Shown: positions 37,342-47,977 of the stretch, piece after piece | Layout: every line of letters begins with the position of its first letter | Numbering within the stretch: the first letter of the stretch is position 1 | DNA from: Pseudomonadota bacterium | GTDB lineage: Bacteria > Desulfobacterota > Desulfobulbia > Desulfobulbales > SURF-16 | Length of the DNA stretch: 64,000 nucleotides | Assembly (NCBI GenBank): GCA_018897105.1 | Contig: JAHILF010000141.1 | Location: 1-64,000 of the forward strand | Direction: 5' to 3' | The notes under the pieces: generated by a model | What the model was told of the DNA's origin: nothing | Databases searched by the model: none | What the model saw: only the letters and a program-made list of their open reading frames with translations | Program-made: the position numbers and the translations under genes

Positions 37342-39141
37342 TTACTTGCCCATGTATTGATATCCCTGCTGAACATTCTGATCCTGGGACTCTGCTTTGC
37401 GCAGATCAAGCGGATACATGAGCACCGTGCTGTCGCTGGCCGAGAAGATGTCCAGCCAGCCGGTGTTGGTGATGATGCCGACAAAAAGGGTGGCCAGATC
37501 CTTGTTTCCCGGATCGCGGTCAAGCTGATAAGATGCCACGTATCCGTCGATCTTTCTTGTCCGCCACAGATCGGTCAAACCGATGCCGTTCCAGGCAAGG
37601 GCATGGATCTCGCCGCTCGGATAATTCTTCATGTTTTTAAGAACGCGTGAGGCGGTTGATAGATTTTTGTTGAGGACGATATCGGGCTGGGTGTCATTGT
37701 TGACATCCTGGACAAGGATGCGGGAATGGATGTAGATCCTCTCCTTTACCCTGGTTTCCAGCATGTTTTTATCGCTTTTGGCTGTGGGGTTCTCGCCGCC
37801 CACATAGACCAGACTGCCGCCGAAGTTGTCATCACTTTTCCAGAGCTGCTTGCCGCCTGTCTGCAAAACCTTCAGTTTGTCATACTCGTCGAAAGCAATG
37901 ACCTCGGTTTTCCCGTCTCCATCCAGGTCGGCCAGGGCAAAATCATAGAGGTTGAGAGAAGCGGGCACAGAAAGTTTCTCTTCCTGCTGGAGGATATTGC
38001 CGTCCACCCGCAGTTGGTAGATGCCGCGGGCAAAGGCTTCATTGATTTCCGCTTTCTGGCCGATCAGCATCTTGCCCGGCCCTGGGATATAAATGGTTCT
38101 CACATACCAGCGTTCGTTCTTAAAGAGATAATCGAATTCCTTTCCCTGCCATTCCAGCCCCATTGAGTTGGGGGTGATCCAGTCAACCCCCGTTACATAA
38201 ATTTCCGCCTTGCCGTTGCCGTTCAGATCGGCAAGATCCAGGGAAATGATTTTATAACGGCCCTGGAATTCTATTTCACCGAAGGGCACCAGGCGGTTAT
38301 CCATCAGGTGATAAGCGTAAATCTTATTTTTGGAGGCGATGGCAACGTCCTGTTCGCCGTCCCCGTCAATGTCGCCGGTATCAAACCCTTGCATTGCGTA
38401 ATCAAAGTTCTGGGTTTTGGTGAAACCAAAGGCGCTGGTGATTGCCGTGGGGTAGAGGATGGGAGAGCCTCCACCATAATTGCCACCCTGGTAGTTGCCC
38501 ATGAATTGGCGGTCCGGATGAGCCGACCTGTATGCCGGATCACCCTGTGGTTCACCGGTGGGTAATGCGGTGGGTTGCATGCCCTGCATGGGCATGCCTG
38601 CGGTGGGGGGTATTTGTGCCTGTTGCGGATATTTTTGTACAGGACGCTGCTTGCCGAAGGATTTCTCGGCAATGTCCCAGGCCAGGCTGTCCACCGCAGC
38701 GATGATATCATCTTCGGTTGGGGCTGAGGCATAAAAGGACTCAACCGGTTTGCCCGGGTCCTTTACAGGATAAAGCTGGGCATCCAGACTGAGACTCTGG
38801 CCGATGGCGGTGATGGTGCCGCTCAACAGATAATCGGTCTGCAGGGTATTCCCGAGCTGGATCAGCAGGTTTTGCTGTTTGATATCACCGGCTGCCTTAG
38901 TCTGCTGGTCAACCCGGGACTGGTCAGTGATGCTGAGACCGGTATCGGCAGCCAGGCGACTGGACAGCATGTTGCGGATGCCGGCCTGCAGATAGGATAT
39001 GTCCTTGGTGGAATTTACCGTAAAAGGGAGAATGGCAATGGATTGCTTGGCGGTTTCCTCAGCAGCGGAAACATTTCCTGCAAGAATGGCAAAAAAGAGA
39101 AGAATGGGGATCAGAGGGAAACGGAAGGGAGCGGTTGTCAT
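37342..39141 (-). CDS. Secreted FG-GAP/VCBS-repeat protein
   Basis: Signal peptide; DIDGDGEQDVAIAS, DLNGNGKAEIYVTG, DLDGDGKTEVIAFD, DVNNDTQPDIVLN repeats. Confidence 0.8.
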   Translation of the reverse strand: MTTAPFRFPLIPILLFFAILAGNVSAAEETAKQSIAILPFTVNSTKDISYLQAGIRNMLSSRLAADTGLSITDQSRVDQQTKAAGDIKQQNLLIQLGNTLQTDYLLSGTITAIGQSLSLDAQLYPVKDPGKPVESFYASAPTEDDIIAAVDSLAWDIAEKSFGKQRPVQKYPQQAQIPPTAGMPMQGMQPTALPTGEPQGDPAYRSAHPDRQFMGNYQGGNYGGGSPILYPTAITSAFGFTKTQNFDYAMQGFDTGDIDGDGEQDVAIASKNKIYAYHLMDNRLVPFGEIEFQGRYKIISLDLADLNGNGKAEIYVTGVDWITPNSMGLEWQGKEFDYLFKNERWYVRTIYIPGPGKMLIGQKAEINEAFARGIYQLRVDGNILQQEEKLSVPASLNLYDFALADLDGDGKTEVIAFDEYDKLKVLQTGGKQLWKSDDNFGGSLVYVGGENPTAKSDKNMLETRVKERIYIHSRILVQDVNNDTQPDIVLNKNLSTASRVLKNMKNYPSGEIHALAWNGIGLTDLWRTRKIDGYVASYQLDRDPGNKDLATLFVGIITNTGWLDIFSASDSTVLMYPLDLRKAESQDQNVQQGYQYMGK

Positions 39142-39454
39142 GTTGAATAATCCTGTTACTATGTTGCCGTGCGGATTTCTCAATGGGCGGTGTTATGAAT
39201 TTAACAGACCGTGAAAGAGAGAGGTTGAGCACGGATAATGAAAGATCGGTCAGTGACGTCTGTTTCGATTGGGCGCACGTTAAATTTTTTTTTCAAAATA
39301 GTCAATGAACTTACCCTGAATGAGAAAGTATTGGCAAGTTTTTTTGACTGTCTCGTATTTATCCCCCTTGAGGGCGAAAACCACCCTCGACAGGCGTACA
39401 GTGCATGATAACTTGCTGATTTATCGTTGCGAAAATTTTGCGCCAGGATTTTTT

Positions 39455-39492
39455 ACCCGCAAGGGGCATAAATACCCGCAAGTGCCATAAAT
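39455..39492. repeat. Two tandem copies of a 19-bp unit (ACCCGCAAGKGSCATAAAT)
   Basis: acccgcaaggggcataaat acccgcaagtgccataaat. Confidence 0.7.
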
Positions 39493-39521
39493 ACGAAGCC
39501 ATTTTTTTCCCCGGTGTGACA

Positions 39522-40072
39522 ATGAAAGCAACCATCTACATTATACGGCATGGCTAACCCGGGCCAACAGGGAGGACAGGTTTGCCGGGCGAACCGATGA
39601 ACCACTGCATGCCGATGGGATCAGGTAGATCAGAGAGGTGGGGAGTAAATTGCAGGAAATCGGTCTGGCCGCCATTTATGCCGGACCTTTGCCAAGGACC
39701 ATGCAGTCGGCGGAGATTTTATTCGGGGTGCGCGATATTCCCTTTGCGCTGGAAGCAGGCTTGAACGATATCAGTCTGCCCTATTGGGAGGGCTTGACCA
39801 AGGAGGAGATCCGGCAACGGTTCTGCAGTCAGTATCCGACCTGGCAAGAATCGCCGGAGAGTTTGCGGGTGGAGGGTTGCTCGATGCTGGCAGATGTGCA
39901 GCGTCGAGCGGTATGCTCGGCGGAACAGATCAGGTTGCGGGATTGTGGTCGGCGGGTGCTGCTGGTCACCCATCTGATTGTGGCTCGCTGCCTTATCCTG
40001 CACTATAGCGGCAGGCCCCTGGCCCATTTCCGCTCCATTCCGGTAGCTAACGGTGATGTAATCAGGCTTTGA
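39522..40072 (+). pseudogene. Histidine phosphatase (phosphoglycerate mutase-like) pseudogene
   Basis: MKATIYIIRHG then a frameshift; continues in another frame as TRANREDRFAGRTDEPLHADGIR-stop-IREVGSKLQEIGLAAIYAGPLPRTMQSAE (in-frame TAG). Confidence 0.8.
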
Positions 40073-40111
40073 TGCGCGTTTTTTTAGTCTAGTCCGGGGG
40101 GGGCAGCCGAT

Positions 40112-41011
40112 TCAGGCCTTGTCAATGTCGCGATGATCGACGAAGAGTTTAACATTTTGGCGCGAGAGAAACTGTTTCAACATCTCGACCACGGCCACGG
40201 AACGGTGTTTGCCGCCGGTGCAGCCTATGCCGATGGTTAGCTGGGCCTTACCTTCCTTTCTGTACTGTGGGATGAGAAATTCAAGCATTGGTTCGAGCAG
40301 GGCAAAAAAACGTCGGTTTGTCTCGTTCTCCAATACATATTGCGCCACCCGTTCGTCCAGTCCGGTAAAGGGTTTCAGTTCCGGAACAAAATAGGGATTA
40401 GGCAGGAAGCGCACATCCCAGATGATGTCCGTTTCAGCCGGAGGGCCATGTTTGAAGCCGAACGACATGAGGTTCATCACAAATCGGTCTGCAGCGTCCT
40501 GATTACCGTAAATTTTGCGCAGCTGTCTTGCCAGTTCATGGGGGGTGATCCTGGAGGTATCGATAACCCTGGTAGCCTGGGAGAGCAGAGGCGGCAGGGT
40601 CCTCTTTTCCTTGATGATGGCCTCACGGATCGTGCCCTCGGTTGCCAGGGGATGCTGACGGCGCAGCTGGCTGAATCTCCTGAGCAGAACCTCCTCATCG
40701 CAGTCCAGAAAAAGAATTTCCTTGTCAATGCAGCTGATGGTTTGCGTCACAACAGGGGTAAAGGAGGGGAGGAAGGAGGGGTCACGGCAGTCCATGACCA
40801 GCGCAACTTTTCTGTTTGGCAGGTGTTCGCTCCCTGCCTTGGCCTGCAGTTCCTTGAGGAGAAAGACGGGCAGATTGTCAATGGCGTAATAGCCCATATC
40901 CTCAAAGGCGTTCAGTGCGGTGCTTTTCCCGGCGCCGGCCAGACCGGTGATGATGATGATCTGCAGTTTATGTGAATGCACTGGTTTCGGCAAAGATGTT
41001 GGCGATTTCAT
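40112..41011 (-). CDS. rapZ: RNase adapter protein RapZ / P-loop YvcJ family
   Basis: IIITGLAGAGKSTALNAFEDMGYYAIDNLP..GIGCTGGKHRSVAVVE. Start uncertain (41011 or GTG at about 40981). Confidence 0.9.
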   Translation of the reverse strand: MKSPTSLPKPVHSHKLQIIIITGLAGAGKSTALNAFEDMGYYAIDNLPVFLLKELQAKAGSEHLPNRKVALVMDCRDPSFLPSFTPVVTQTISCIDKEILFLDCDEEVLLRRFSQLRRQHPLATEGTIREAIIKEKRTLPPLLSQATRVIDTSRITPHELARQLRKIYGNQDAADRFVMNLMSFGFKHGPPAETDIIWDVRFLPNPYFVPELKPFTGLDERVAQYVLENETNRRFFALLEPMLEFLIPQYRKEGKAQLTIGIGCTGGKHRSVAVVEMLKQFLSRQNVKLFVDHRDIDKA

Positions 41012-41426
41012 GGGCGCTCTCCGCATGGAGCAGGCGGGAACGGGTATGGGGGCTTTTGAGAAAGCGGGCAAGCCGGGACAGGGCCTTGAGATAGGGGCCG
41101 GATGAATCCAGCGGGGCAAGCAGCAGAAAAATGAAGTGAACAGGTTTATTGTCGGCAGAGGCGAAGGCAATACCGGGAATGCTTCTGCCGAAGCAGATCT
41201 CTATCTGGGAAAGACCAGCCATTTTCCCGTGGGGAATGGCTATGGCTTCCCCAATGCCGGTTGAGCCGATCTGTTCTCTTTCGGCGAGGATGGTGGCAAT
41301 ATCTTTTGTGCTGCCGCAGGATGGGCAGGCTGCGTGCATCAGCTCCGCAAGTTCGTGCAGAGCCTCCTTCTTTGTGGTGGCCCGCATGAAAGGGGTTATT
41401 CTGTTCTCAGTTATGGTGTGAATCAC
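40968..41426 (-). CDS. ptsN: PTS IIA-like nitrogen regulatory protein
   Basis: EREQIGSTGIGEAIAIPHGKMAGLSQIEICFGRS. Confidence 0.88.
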   Translation of the reverse strand: MIHTITENRITPFMRATTKKEALHELAELMHAACPSCGSTKDIATILAEREQIGSTGIGEAIAIPHGKMAGLSQIEICFGRSIPGIAFASADNKPVHFIFLLLAPLDSSGPYLKALSRLARFLKSPHTRSRLLHAESAHEIANIFAETSAFT

Positions 41427-41442
41427 GATATTGCGTCAGGGA

Positions 41443-42918
41443 TCAGTTCAGGTTGGGCCGTTTGCGGAATTTGGAAGAGAGAATGCTGAGCTGCTCACGG
41501 TATTTTGCCACTGTCCGGCGAGCAAGCTGGATGCCTTCCTTTTGAAATATTTCGGAAAGGGCCTTGTCGCTCATCGGTTTGTCCGGATTCTCCCCCTGAA
41601 CGATGTGGCGGATGCGCTCCTTGATGCTTTCCGATGAAAGCGAGTCGCCGCCGTCCTTTCGTTCGATGGAGGAGGTGAAGAAATATTTCAGTTCAAAAAT
41701 TCCCTGGGGTGTATGGACGTATTTATTGGTGGTAACGCGGCTGATGGTGGATTCGTGCATTTCGATGTCTTCCGCCACATCCCGGAGCACCAGCGGTTTA
41801 AGATAGGCCACTCCTTTTTCGAAAAAGTCGAGCTGAAACTTCAGGATGCTCTCAACAACTTTGTAGATGGTGCGCTGCCGCTGATGAATGCTTTTGATGA
41901 GCCAGGCAGCTGATTTGAGCTTTTCCTGGATGTAGTCTTTGGTTGCGTCCTGCTGGCCTCTTTTCGCCTTAAGGATCTCTTTGTAGTAGCTGCTAATCTT
42001 CAGGCGGGGCAACCCTTCATCATTAAGCATGATGACATATTCATCATCAACCTTCTGGATAAAGACATCCGGCAGAATGTATTGCGGCGACTCATCAGAG
42101 TAAACCCGGCCCGGATGGGGGTCAAGGCCGACGATAATTTTCACGGCGGTGAGTACATCGTTTATCGGCTGTCTGGTGGCCTTGCTGATTGCGCCGTAAT
42201 TTTTTGTTTCCAGAAAATGGATATGATCCTGCACGATTCTTGCCGGCAGGGAGTTCTCCAGGCCGAGCCTTTTCAGCTGCAACAACAGCGATTCCTTGAC
42301 ATTACGAGCACCCACGCCCGAGGGATCCATATCCTGGATCAGATCGATCATGTCTTTTGCAATTTGCGGATCACAACCGGATTCTTCGACGATCTCCTCT
42401 TCGCTTACCTTGAGAAAACCGTCGTGGTCCAGATTGCCAAGGATATAAAAACCGACCTTTCTTTCTTCGTCCGTAACCTTGGAGAGGTTGAGCTGCCAGC
42501 TCAGATGGCTATGCAGGTCCGGAGTCTGGGTGAGAATGTCAAAGCGCGAAGGCTGGTCTTCTCCGGCTGATTCGCGCGGCTTATAGGCCCCGCCGCTTTC
42601 GTATTCATTGGCATAGTCAGACCAGTCGATTTCCGTCAAGGTTGACGCATTTTCTCCCAGGGTGACTTCGCTGGTTTTTTCCGTGGCTGGCGGTATCGCG
42701 CTTTCGGGCGGAGCCTCAATATCCTGACCGGAGTCAGTATCTGCCAGGCTTCCGGGAATTTCCTCCTCCAGCAGCGGATTCTGTTCAATCTCGTGCTGAA
42801 TGGTGTCCACCAGTTCCAGGCGGGAGAGCTGGAGCAGCTTGATGGCCTGCTGCAACTGGGGCGTCATAACCAGCTGCTGCGCGAGCTTAAGACTTTGTTT
42901 TAATTCCAGGAATGACAT
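41443..42918 (-). CDS. rpoN: RNA polymerase sigma-54 factor
   Basis: N-term LKQSLKLAQQLVMTPQLQQAIKLLQLSRLEL; C-term ARRTVAKYREQLSILSSKFRKRPNLN (RpoN box ARRTVAKYRE). Confidence 0.97.
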   Translation of the reverse strand: MSFLELKQSLKLAQQLVMTPQLQQAIKLLQLSRLELVDTIQHEIEQNPLLEEEIPGSLADTDSGQDIEAPPESAIPPATEKTSEVTLGENASTLTEIDWSDYANEYESGGAYKPRESAGEDQPSRFDILTQTPDLHSHLSWQLNLSKVTDEERKVGFYILGNLDHDGFLKVSEEEIVEESGCDPQIAKDMIDLIQDMDPSGVGARNVKESLLLQLKRLGLENSLPARIVQDHIHFLETKNYGAISKATRQPINDVLTAVKIIVGLDPHPGRVYSDESPQYILPDVFIQKVDDEYVIMLNDEGLPRLKISSYYKEILKAKRGQQDATKDYIQEKLKSAAWLIKSIHQRQRTIYKVVESILKFQLDFFEKGVAYLKPLVLRDVAEDIEMHESTISRVTTNKYVHTPQGIFELKYFFTSSIERKDGGDSLSSESIKERIRHIVQGENPDKPMSDKALSEIFQKEGIQLARRTVAKYREQLSILSSKFRKRPNLN

Positions 42919-42994
42919 ATTGCGTTCAGTTTAAGCCTTTTCTTTCTTTTTTTGACTTTATTTTCATTATAATAGCATTGCCGGTTATTTGCCA

Positions 42995-43720
42995 TCACAT
43001 TACAAAATCGTGGCCCAGATACATACGGCGGGCCTCTTCGCAATTGACGATTTCTTCCGCCACCCCGCTGGTCAGGGTTCTGCCGTTGTTGACAATATAG
43101 GCAAAATCGCAGACGGCTAGGGTTTCCCTGACATTATGGTCCGATATCAGTACGCCAAGACCCTTTTCTTTCAACTCCTTGATGATGACCTGCAGGTCCG
43201 CCACCGATAAAGGATCAATGCCGGCAAAAGGTTCATCAAGCAGAATAAAACGTGGATTGGTGGCAAGCGCCCGCATGATTTCCACCCGCCGCCTCTCGCC
43301 GCCGGATAACCCGTGGCCTTTATTTTTGGCCAGATAGTCGATTTTCAGCTCCTGCATGAGCTGGCTGATCCGTCGATCGATTTCTTTTTTCGCCACGCCC
43401 AGCGGTTCCAGGATAATTCGGACATTTTCCTCAACCGTCAGCTTTTTAAAAATCGACGGTTCCTGGGCCAGATAAGAAATGCCGTTCAGTGCCCTTTTGT
43501 GGATCGGCAGGGAGGTGATATCTTTGCCGTCAAGCAGCACCTGCCCGGCATCCGGCCGGACAAAACCGGCAATGGCATAAAAGGATGTTGTTTTACCGGC
43601 GCCGTTCGGCCCCAGCATGCCGATCACCTTACCGCTGTCCACCTGCAGGCTGATACCATCGACAACCCGCCTGTTCTTGTATGACTTGACGATATTTCTG
43701 GCTTCTAGAACTGCCATCAC
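42995..43720 (-). CDS. lptB: LPS export ABC transporter ATP-binding protein
   Basis: ARNIVKSYKNRRVVDGISLQVDSGKVIGMLGPNGAGKTTSFY; LSGGERRRVEIMRAL. Confidence 0.93.
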   Translation of the reverse strand: MMAVLEARNIVKSYKNRRVVDGISLQVDSGKVIGMLGPNGAGKTTSFYAIAGFVRPDAGQVLLDGKDITSLPIHKRALNGISYLAQEPSIFKKLTVEENVRIILEPLGVAKKEIDRRISQLMQELKIDYLAKNKGHGLSGGERRRVEIMRALATNPRFILLDEPFAGIDPLSVADLQVIIKELKEKGLGVLISDHNVRETLAVCDFAYIVNNGRTLTSGVAEEIVNCEEARRMYLGHDFVM

Positions 43721-44286
43721 TGATTTTCAGGATAAAAAAAGGCCTTTACCCGGCCGCCGTTGTTTTTGTCCGGTTCAACCACTGTGGTCCCGGTATTGAG
43801 ATCAAGCATAACCTTCTCGCCGGTCACCAGGTTGTTGTCCTGCCACACTTTGGTGTCACCTGTCAGCAGCACTTTTCGCTGATCAGCAAAAAATTCCATG
43901 TGGTTTCCTGTGGCCACCAGATTCTCCTGAACAATTTTCACATTGCCGTCAGCATAGAGCTTCTGGATTTTCTGGGGGCCTTCCTGCTTGGCCCCTGTGG
44001 CGGCTGGTTGATTCTGGTGGTAGACTGTCATTTCGTCGGAATGAATGGTAAGTTCTCCCTGTTTTGCATCCACGTTGCCGGTAAAAATGACGGCATTTTC
44101 CTTCTGCTTGGAAACCATGCGGTCAGCCTCAACATGGATGGGCTCATCCGCCTTGAGCTCCTGGGCGAAGATGTGCTGGGCCGGCAGGGCTGTGCCGGAT
44201 ACAATAAGGCATATGAGAAAGAGTTTTCTGAGCATGGTGGTCATTGTTTTCATATTTGATTTCCCCATGCCGCTTTTGTGATTCAT
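43717..44286 (-). CDS. lptA: LPS transport periplasmic protein LptA-like
   Basis: DEPIHVEADRMVSKQKENAVIFTGNVDAKQGELTIHSDEMTVYH (OstA domain); adjacent to lptB. Confidence 0.88.
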   Translation of the reverse strand: MNHKSGMGKSNMKTMTTMLRKLFLICLIVSGTALPAQHIFAQELKADEPIHVEADRMVSKQKENAVIFTGNVDAKQGELTIHSDEMTVYHQNQPAATGAKQEGPQKIQKLYADGNVKIVQENLVATGNHMEFFADQRKVLLTGDTKVWQDNNLVTGEKVMLDLNTGTTVVEPDKNNGGRVKAFFYPENQ

Positions 44287-44584
44287 TGTGGCAGCATAGT
44301 CTATTAACTCGAATAATACTGGGTGAAAGAAAAAAAGTAAAGAAGGGAAACAAGATAGGCTTTAATATTGCATAAGAAGCGGATTCGATCGCTTTTCCTT
44401 TGCTTCGGCTGCGGCGATAATGTAATAAATGTCATAATTGTTACTTGCATTGCTCACCTGTAAGCCTAATGGTTGCGCAATAGGTCAATATGTAGGGACT
44501 TGGGACGACCGGATAACTGACGTCTTGCCAGACAGCGATATCGACTTTTTGCCACGCCGTAAAATTTAACGTTTTTAGATTATT

Positions 44585-45472
44585 ATGGACAAAAGTAAAA
44601 GTATAGAAAAGGCCAATATCCTCATTGAATCGCTTCCTTACATCAAGGAGTTTTATAAGAAGACCGTTGTCATTAAATATGGCGGGCATGCCATGGTTGA
44701 CGAGGAGCTGAAAAAGAATTTTGCCCTTGACATCATTTTAATGAAATACATCGGCATCAATCCCATCGTGGTGCATGGCGGAGGCCCGCAGATCAACAAG
44801 TTTCTGCAGAAGATGAACATCCAGTCAAACTACATTCAGGGGATGCGGGTCACCGATGGCGAGACCATGGATGTGGTGGAGATGGTGCTGGTGGGCAAGG
44901 TGAATAAGGAGATCGTCGGTCTCATCAATTTTCACGGCGGCAAGGCCATTGGGCTTTCCGGCCGCGACGGTGACCTGATCAAGGCCAGAAAAATGCAGGT
45001 CATGAAGAGCATGGCGGAAAACGCTCCGCCGGAATTAATCGACCTGGGCCGTGTAGGGGAGGTCACCCAGGTTAACCCCGAGGTGCTCAACACTCTGGAC
45101 AGTAAGGATTTTATCCCGGTCATTGCCCCGGTCGGGGTTGGCGAGGACGGTGGATCCTATAATATCAACGCGGATCTGGTGGCCGGAGCAGTGGCCTCTC
45201 ATATGAAAGCGGAAAAGCTGATTCTGCTCACCGATGTGGAAGGGGTGCTTGACCGCGAGGGCAATCTGGTTGCCTCCATGACGAGCCGTGAGGCGGATGA
45301 GATGATTGCCTCCGGCGTGGCGGTGGGCGGGATGATTCCCAAGATTAAATGCTGCCAGGATGCCCTGGCCCAGGGGGTGGGCAAGGCCCATATCGTTGAC
45401 GGCCGGCTCAAACACGCCATTCTGCTGGAGATGTTTACCCGGGAGGGTATCGGCACGGAGATCATTCGGTAG
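44585..45472 (+). CDS. argB: Acetylglutamate kinase
   Basis: [44 protein letters not shown]. Confidence 0.96.
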   Translation: MDKSKSIEKANILIESLPYIKEFYKKTVVIKYGGHAMVDEELKKNFALDIILMKYIGINPIVVHGGGPQINKFLQKMNIQSNYIQGMRVTDGETMDVVEMVLVGKVNKEIVGLINFHGGKAIGLSGRDGDLIKARKMQVMKSMAENAPPELIDLGRVGEVTQVNPEVLNTLDSKDFIPVIAPVGVGEDGGSYNINADLVAGAVASHMKAEKLILLTDVEGVLDREGNLVASMTSREADEMIASGVAVGGMIPKIKCCQDALAQGVGKAHIVDGRLKHAILLEMFTREGIGTEIIR

Positions 45473-45544
45473 GATGGCGTCGCGAAAAATCCGATCTACT
45501 GTGTTGGAACGGTGACGCCGTTTTGCTGCTGAAAGTTTCGCGGG

Positions 45545-45616
45545 GTAGGCGCGGGCCATGCCCGCGATAATGATGTTTCGGTCATGCCAGAGATCGCGGG
45601 CATGGCCCGCGCCTAC
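45545..45616. repeat. REP-like palindromic element between argB and argD
   Basis: Perfect 24-bp inverted arms GTAGGCGCGGGCCATGCCCGCGAT / ATCGCGGGCATGGCCCGCGCCTAC. Confidence 0.88.
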
Positions 45617-45646
45617 CGCAGAATGACAATCCATCATAGGAAAAAG

Positions 45647-46837
45647 ATGATGACAAACATTATGGAAAAAAGCGACAGCCTTTTCATGAATACCTACGGC
45701 CGTTTTCCTGCGGTGATGGTGGAGGGAAAGGGCTGCGTGCTGAAGGATGATACGGGCAAGGAGTATCTGGATTTTGTCTCCGGCATCGCGGTCTGCAGTC
45801 TGGGGCACTGCCACCCGGCAGTGACCGAGGCCATTGTCGCCCAAGCCGGCAAACTTGTCCATGTCTCAAATCTCTACTATACCCTGCCGCAGACAGAGCT
45901 TGCCGAACTGCTGGTGGCCCACAGTTTTGCCGACCGGGTTTTTCTCGCCAACAGCGGGGCCGAAGTCAATGAGGGAGCCATCAAGCTCGCCCGCAAGCAT
46001 GGGGGGCCCGGGCGCTATGAGATTATTTCGCTGGAGGGCTCGTTCCACGGCCGGACCCTGGCTACGATGGCCGCCACCGGACAGGCCAAATTTCACAAGG
46101 GTTTTGAGCCGCTGCCCGAGGGTTTTGTCCATGCCCCCTTTGGCGATCTGGCGGCCCTGGGAAAAATGATAAGCGCCAAAACCTGCGGCATCCTCTGTGA
46201 ACCCCTGCAGGGTGAGGGAGGGGTACGGCCGCTGCCGCAGGAGTATCTGCAGGGTATCAGAGAACTCTGTGACCGGCACGGGCTGGTGCTTATTTTTGAT
46301 GAGGTGCAGGTGGGCATGGGCCGAACCGGCACCCTTTTTGCCTATGAGCATTTCGGTATCGAGCCTGACATCATGACCTTGGCCAAGGCCCTGGGCAACG
46401 GACTCCCCATCGGCGCCATGCTGGCCAGGCAGGAGGTTGCCGCTTCTTTTTCTCCTGGAGATCATGCCTCCACCTTCGGGGGCAATCCAGTGGCCTGCGC
46501 CGCTGCAGTAACGGTGATGAAAACCATGCTGGCCGATGGCTTTCTGGCCGCCGTAAACCGCAAAGGTGAATATCTTGCCGGACGGCTGCAGGGGCTGGCG
46601 GAGCAATTCCCTGATCTGGCCACCGGGGTGAGAGGCATGGGGCTTATCCAGGGGCTGGTGCTGACCAGCCGCGGTGCCTCCCTGGGGGCTGATATGATAA
46701 AAAGTCTTTTTGGCAAAGGCGTGTTGGCCAATTTTGCTGGAGGAGTGGCCCTGCGTTTCATCCCGCCCCTGGTGGTCAGTGAAAGCCAGATTGATGAAAT
46801 GGTCGACCGGCTGCATGATGTTTTAGGGGCGCTGTAA
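45647..46837 (+). CDS. argD: Acetylornithine aminotransferase
   Basis: MNTYGRFPAVMVEGKGCVLKDDTGKEYLDFVSGIAVCSLGHCHP; PLT aminotransferase class III. Confidence 0.94.
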   Translation: MMTNIMEKSDSLFMNTYGRFPAVMVEGKGCVLKDDTGKEYLDFVSGIAVCSLGHCHPAVTEAIVAQAGKLVHVSNLYYTLPQTELAELLVAHSFADRVFLANSGAEVNEGAIKLARKHGGPGRYEIISLEGSFHGRTLATMAATGQAKFHKGFEPLPEGFVHAPFGDLAALGKMISAKTCGILCEPLQGEGGVRPLPQEYLQGIRELCDRHGLVLIFDEVQVGMGRTGTLFAYEHFGIEPDIMTLAKALGNGLPIGAMLARQEVAASFSPGDHASTFGGNPVACAAAVTVMKTMLADGFLAAVNRKGEYLAGRLQGLAEQFPDLATGVRGMGLIQGLVLTSRGASLGADMIKSLFGKGVLANFAGGVALRFIPPLVVSESQIDEMVDRLHDVLGAL

Positions 46838-47045
46838 AAACGGGAATTGCAAAAGGGGGCTCAACCGGGAAAAAAGACTTCCCAAAGAGATACTTTTTTT
46901 GTATTGATTAACGCTTTAGTTCTTTGATTACAGCTTCTCGTCAATAGAAAACGAGCCTTGGAGCCCACAGAGTTGGCAGAGTGCGAGATGTGCTTTTCTG
47001 CGAAGTCTGTGGGCTCTCTGGTTCATGTATTTTGTGTGGATTATT

Positions 47046-47966
47046 ATGTCAAATCATCTTTTGAGCCTTTGGGATTTTGATAAGCAGCAGCTTTACTCCT
47101 ATATCAGGAGGGCTCTGCAGCTGAAAAGGGAAGCCCGGGAGGGCATCCGTCACCATCAGCTTGACGGCAAGGTCATCGGCCTGATCTTTGAAAAGCCGTC
47201 AACCCGGACCCGCGTCTCGTTTGAATCTGCCATGTATGGTCTGGGCGGGCAGGTCATCTATCTCTCCGGACGCGATACCCAACTGGCCCGCAATGAACCG
47301 CTCAAGGATATGGCCAGGGTGATGGCCCGCTATGTCAACGCCATGGTGGTGCGCACCTTCGGCCAGGAGGTGGTTGAAGAGCTCGGCCGCTACTCCACGG
47401 TGCCGGTGATCAATGCCCTGACCGATCTTTTCCATCCCTGCCAGGTCTTAAGTGACATTATGACCGTGGAGGAGTTCAAAGGCGAGATCGGCAAGCTGAA
47501 AATCGCCTGGGTCGGGGACGGCAACAATATGGCCAACACCTGGATCCAGGCGGCCTGCCGTTTGGGATTTGAGCTGAAACTGGCCTGCCCCCAAGGTTAT
47601 GACCCTGACCCGAAGATCCTGGCTGCAGCCGTCAAAGAGGCGGTAAAGCCGATCACGCTCCTCAGAGATCCGGTTGCAGCGGTGCGTGATGCGGATGTGA
47701 TCAACTGTGACGTCTGGGCCAGCATGGGCCAGGAGCATGAACAGGATGAAAGGGTGGCGGTATTCCAGTCTTATCAGGTCAATGGAGAGCTTCTTGCCGC
47801 AGCCAGCCCCGGTGCCACGGTGCTGCACTGTCTGCCCGCCCATCGGGGCGAGGAGATTACCGATGATGTGCTGGAAGGCCCGCAGTGCTGCGCTTTCGAC
47901 CAGGCGGAAAACAAGATGCATATTCATAAGGCTATCTTAGAAATACATATATTGGCAGAAGGTTAA
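47046..47966 (+). CDS. argF: Ornithine carbamoyltransferase
   Basis: [59 protein letters not shown]. Confidence 0.95.
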   Translation: MSNHLLSLWDFDKQQLYSYIRRALQLKREAREGIRHHQLDGKVIGLIFEKPSTRTRVSFESAMYGLGGQVIYLSGRDTQLARNEPLKDMARVMARYVNAMVVRTFGQEVVEELGRYSTVPVINALTDLFHPCQVLSDIMTVEEFKGEIGKLKIAWVGDGNNMANTWIQAACRLGFELKLACPQGYDPDPKILAAAVKEAVKPITLLRDPVAAVRDADVINCDVWASMGQEHEQDERVAVFQSYQVNGELLAAASPGATVLHCLPAHRGEEITDDVLEGPQCCAFDQAENKMHIHKAILEIHILAEG

Positions 47967-47977
47967 AGGAGTCTTGC

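Noticed and set aside
39522-40072. TAG in the histidine phosphatase gene as possible pyrrolysine recoding
   Set aside because: The same gene also has a frameshift, so ordinary decay explains it; no pyl genes in the window.
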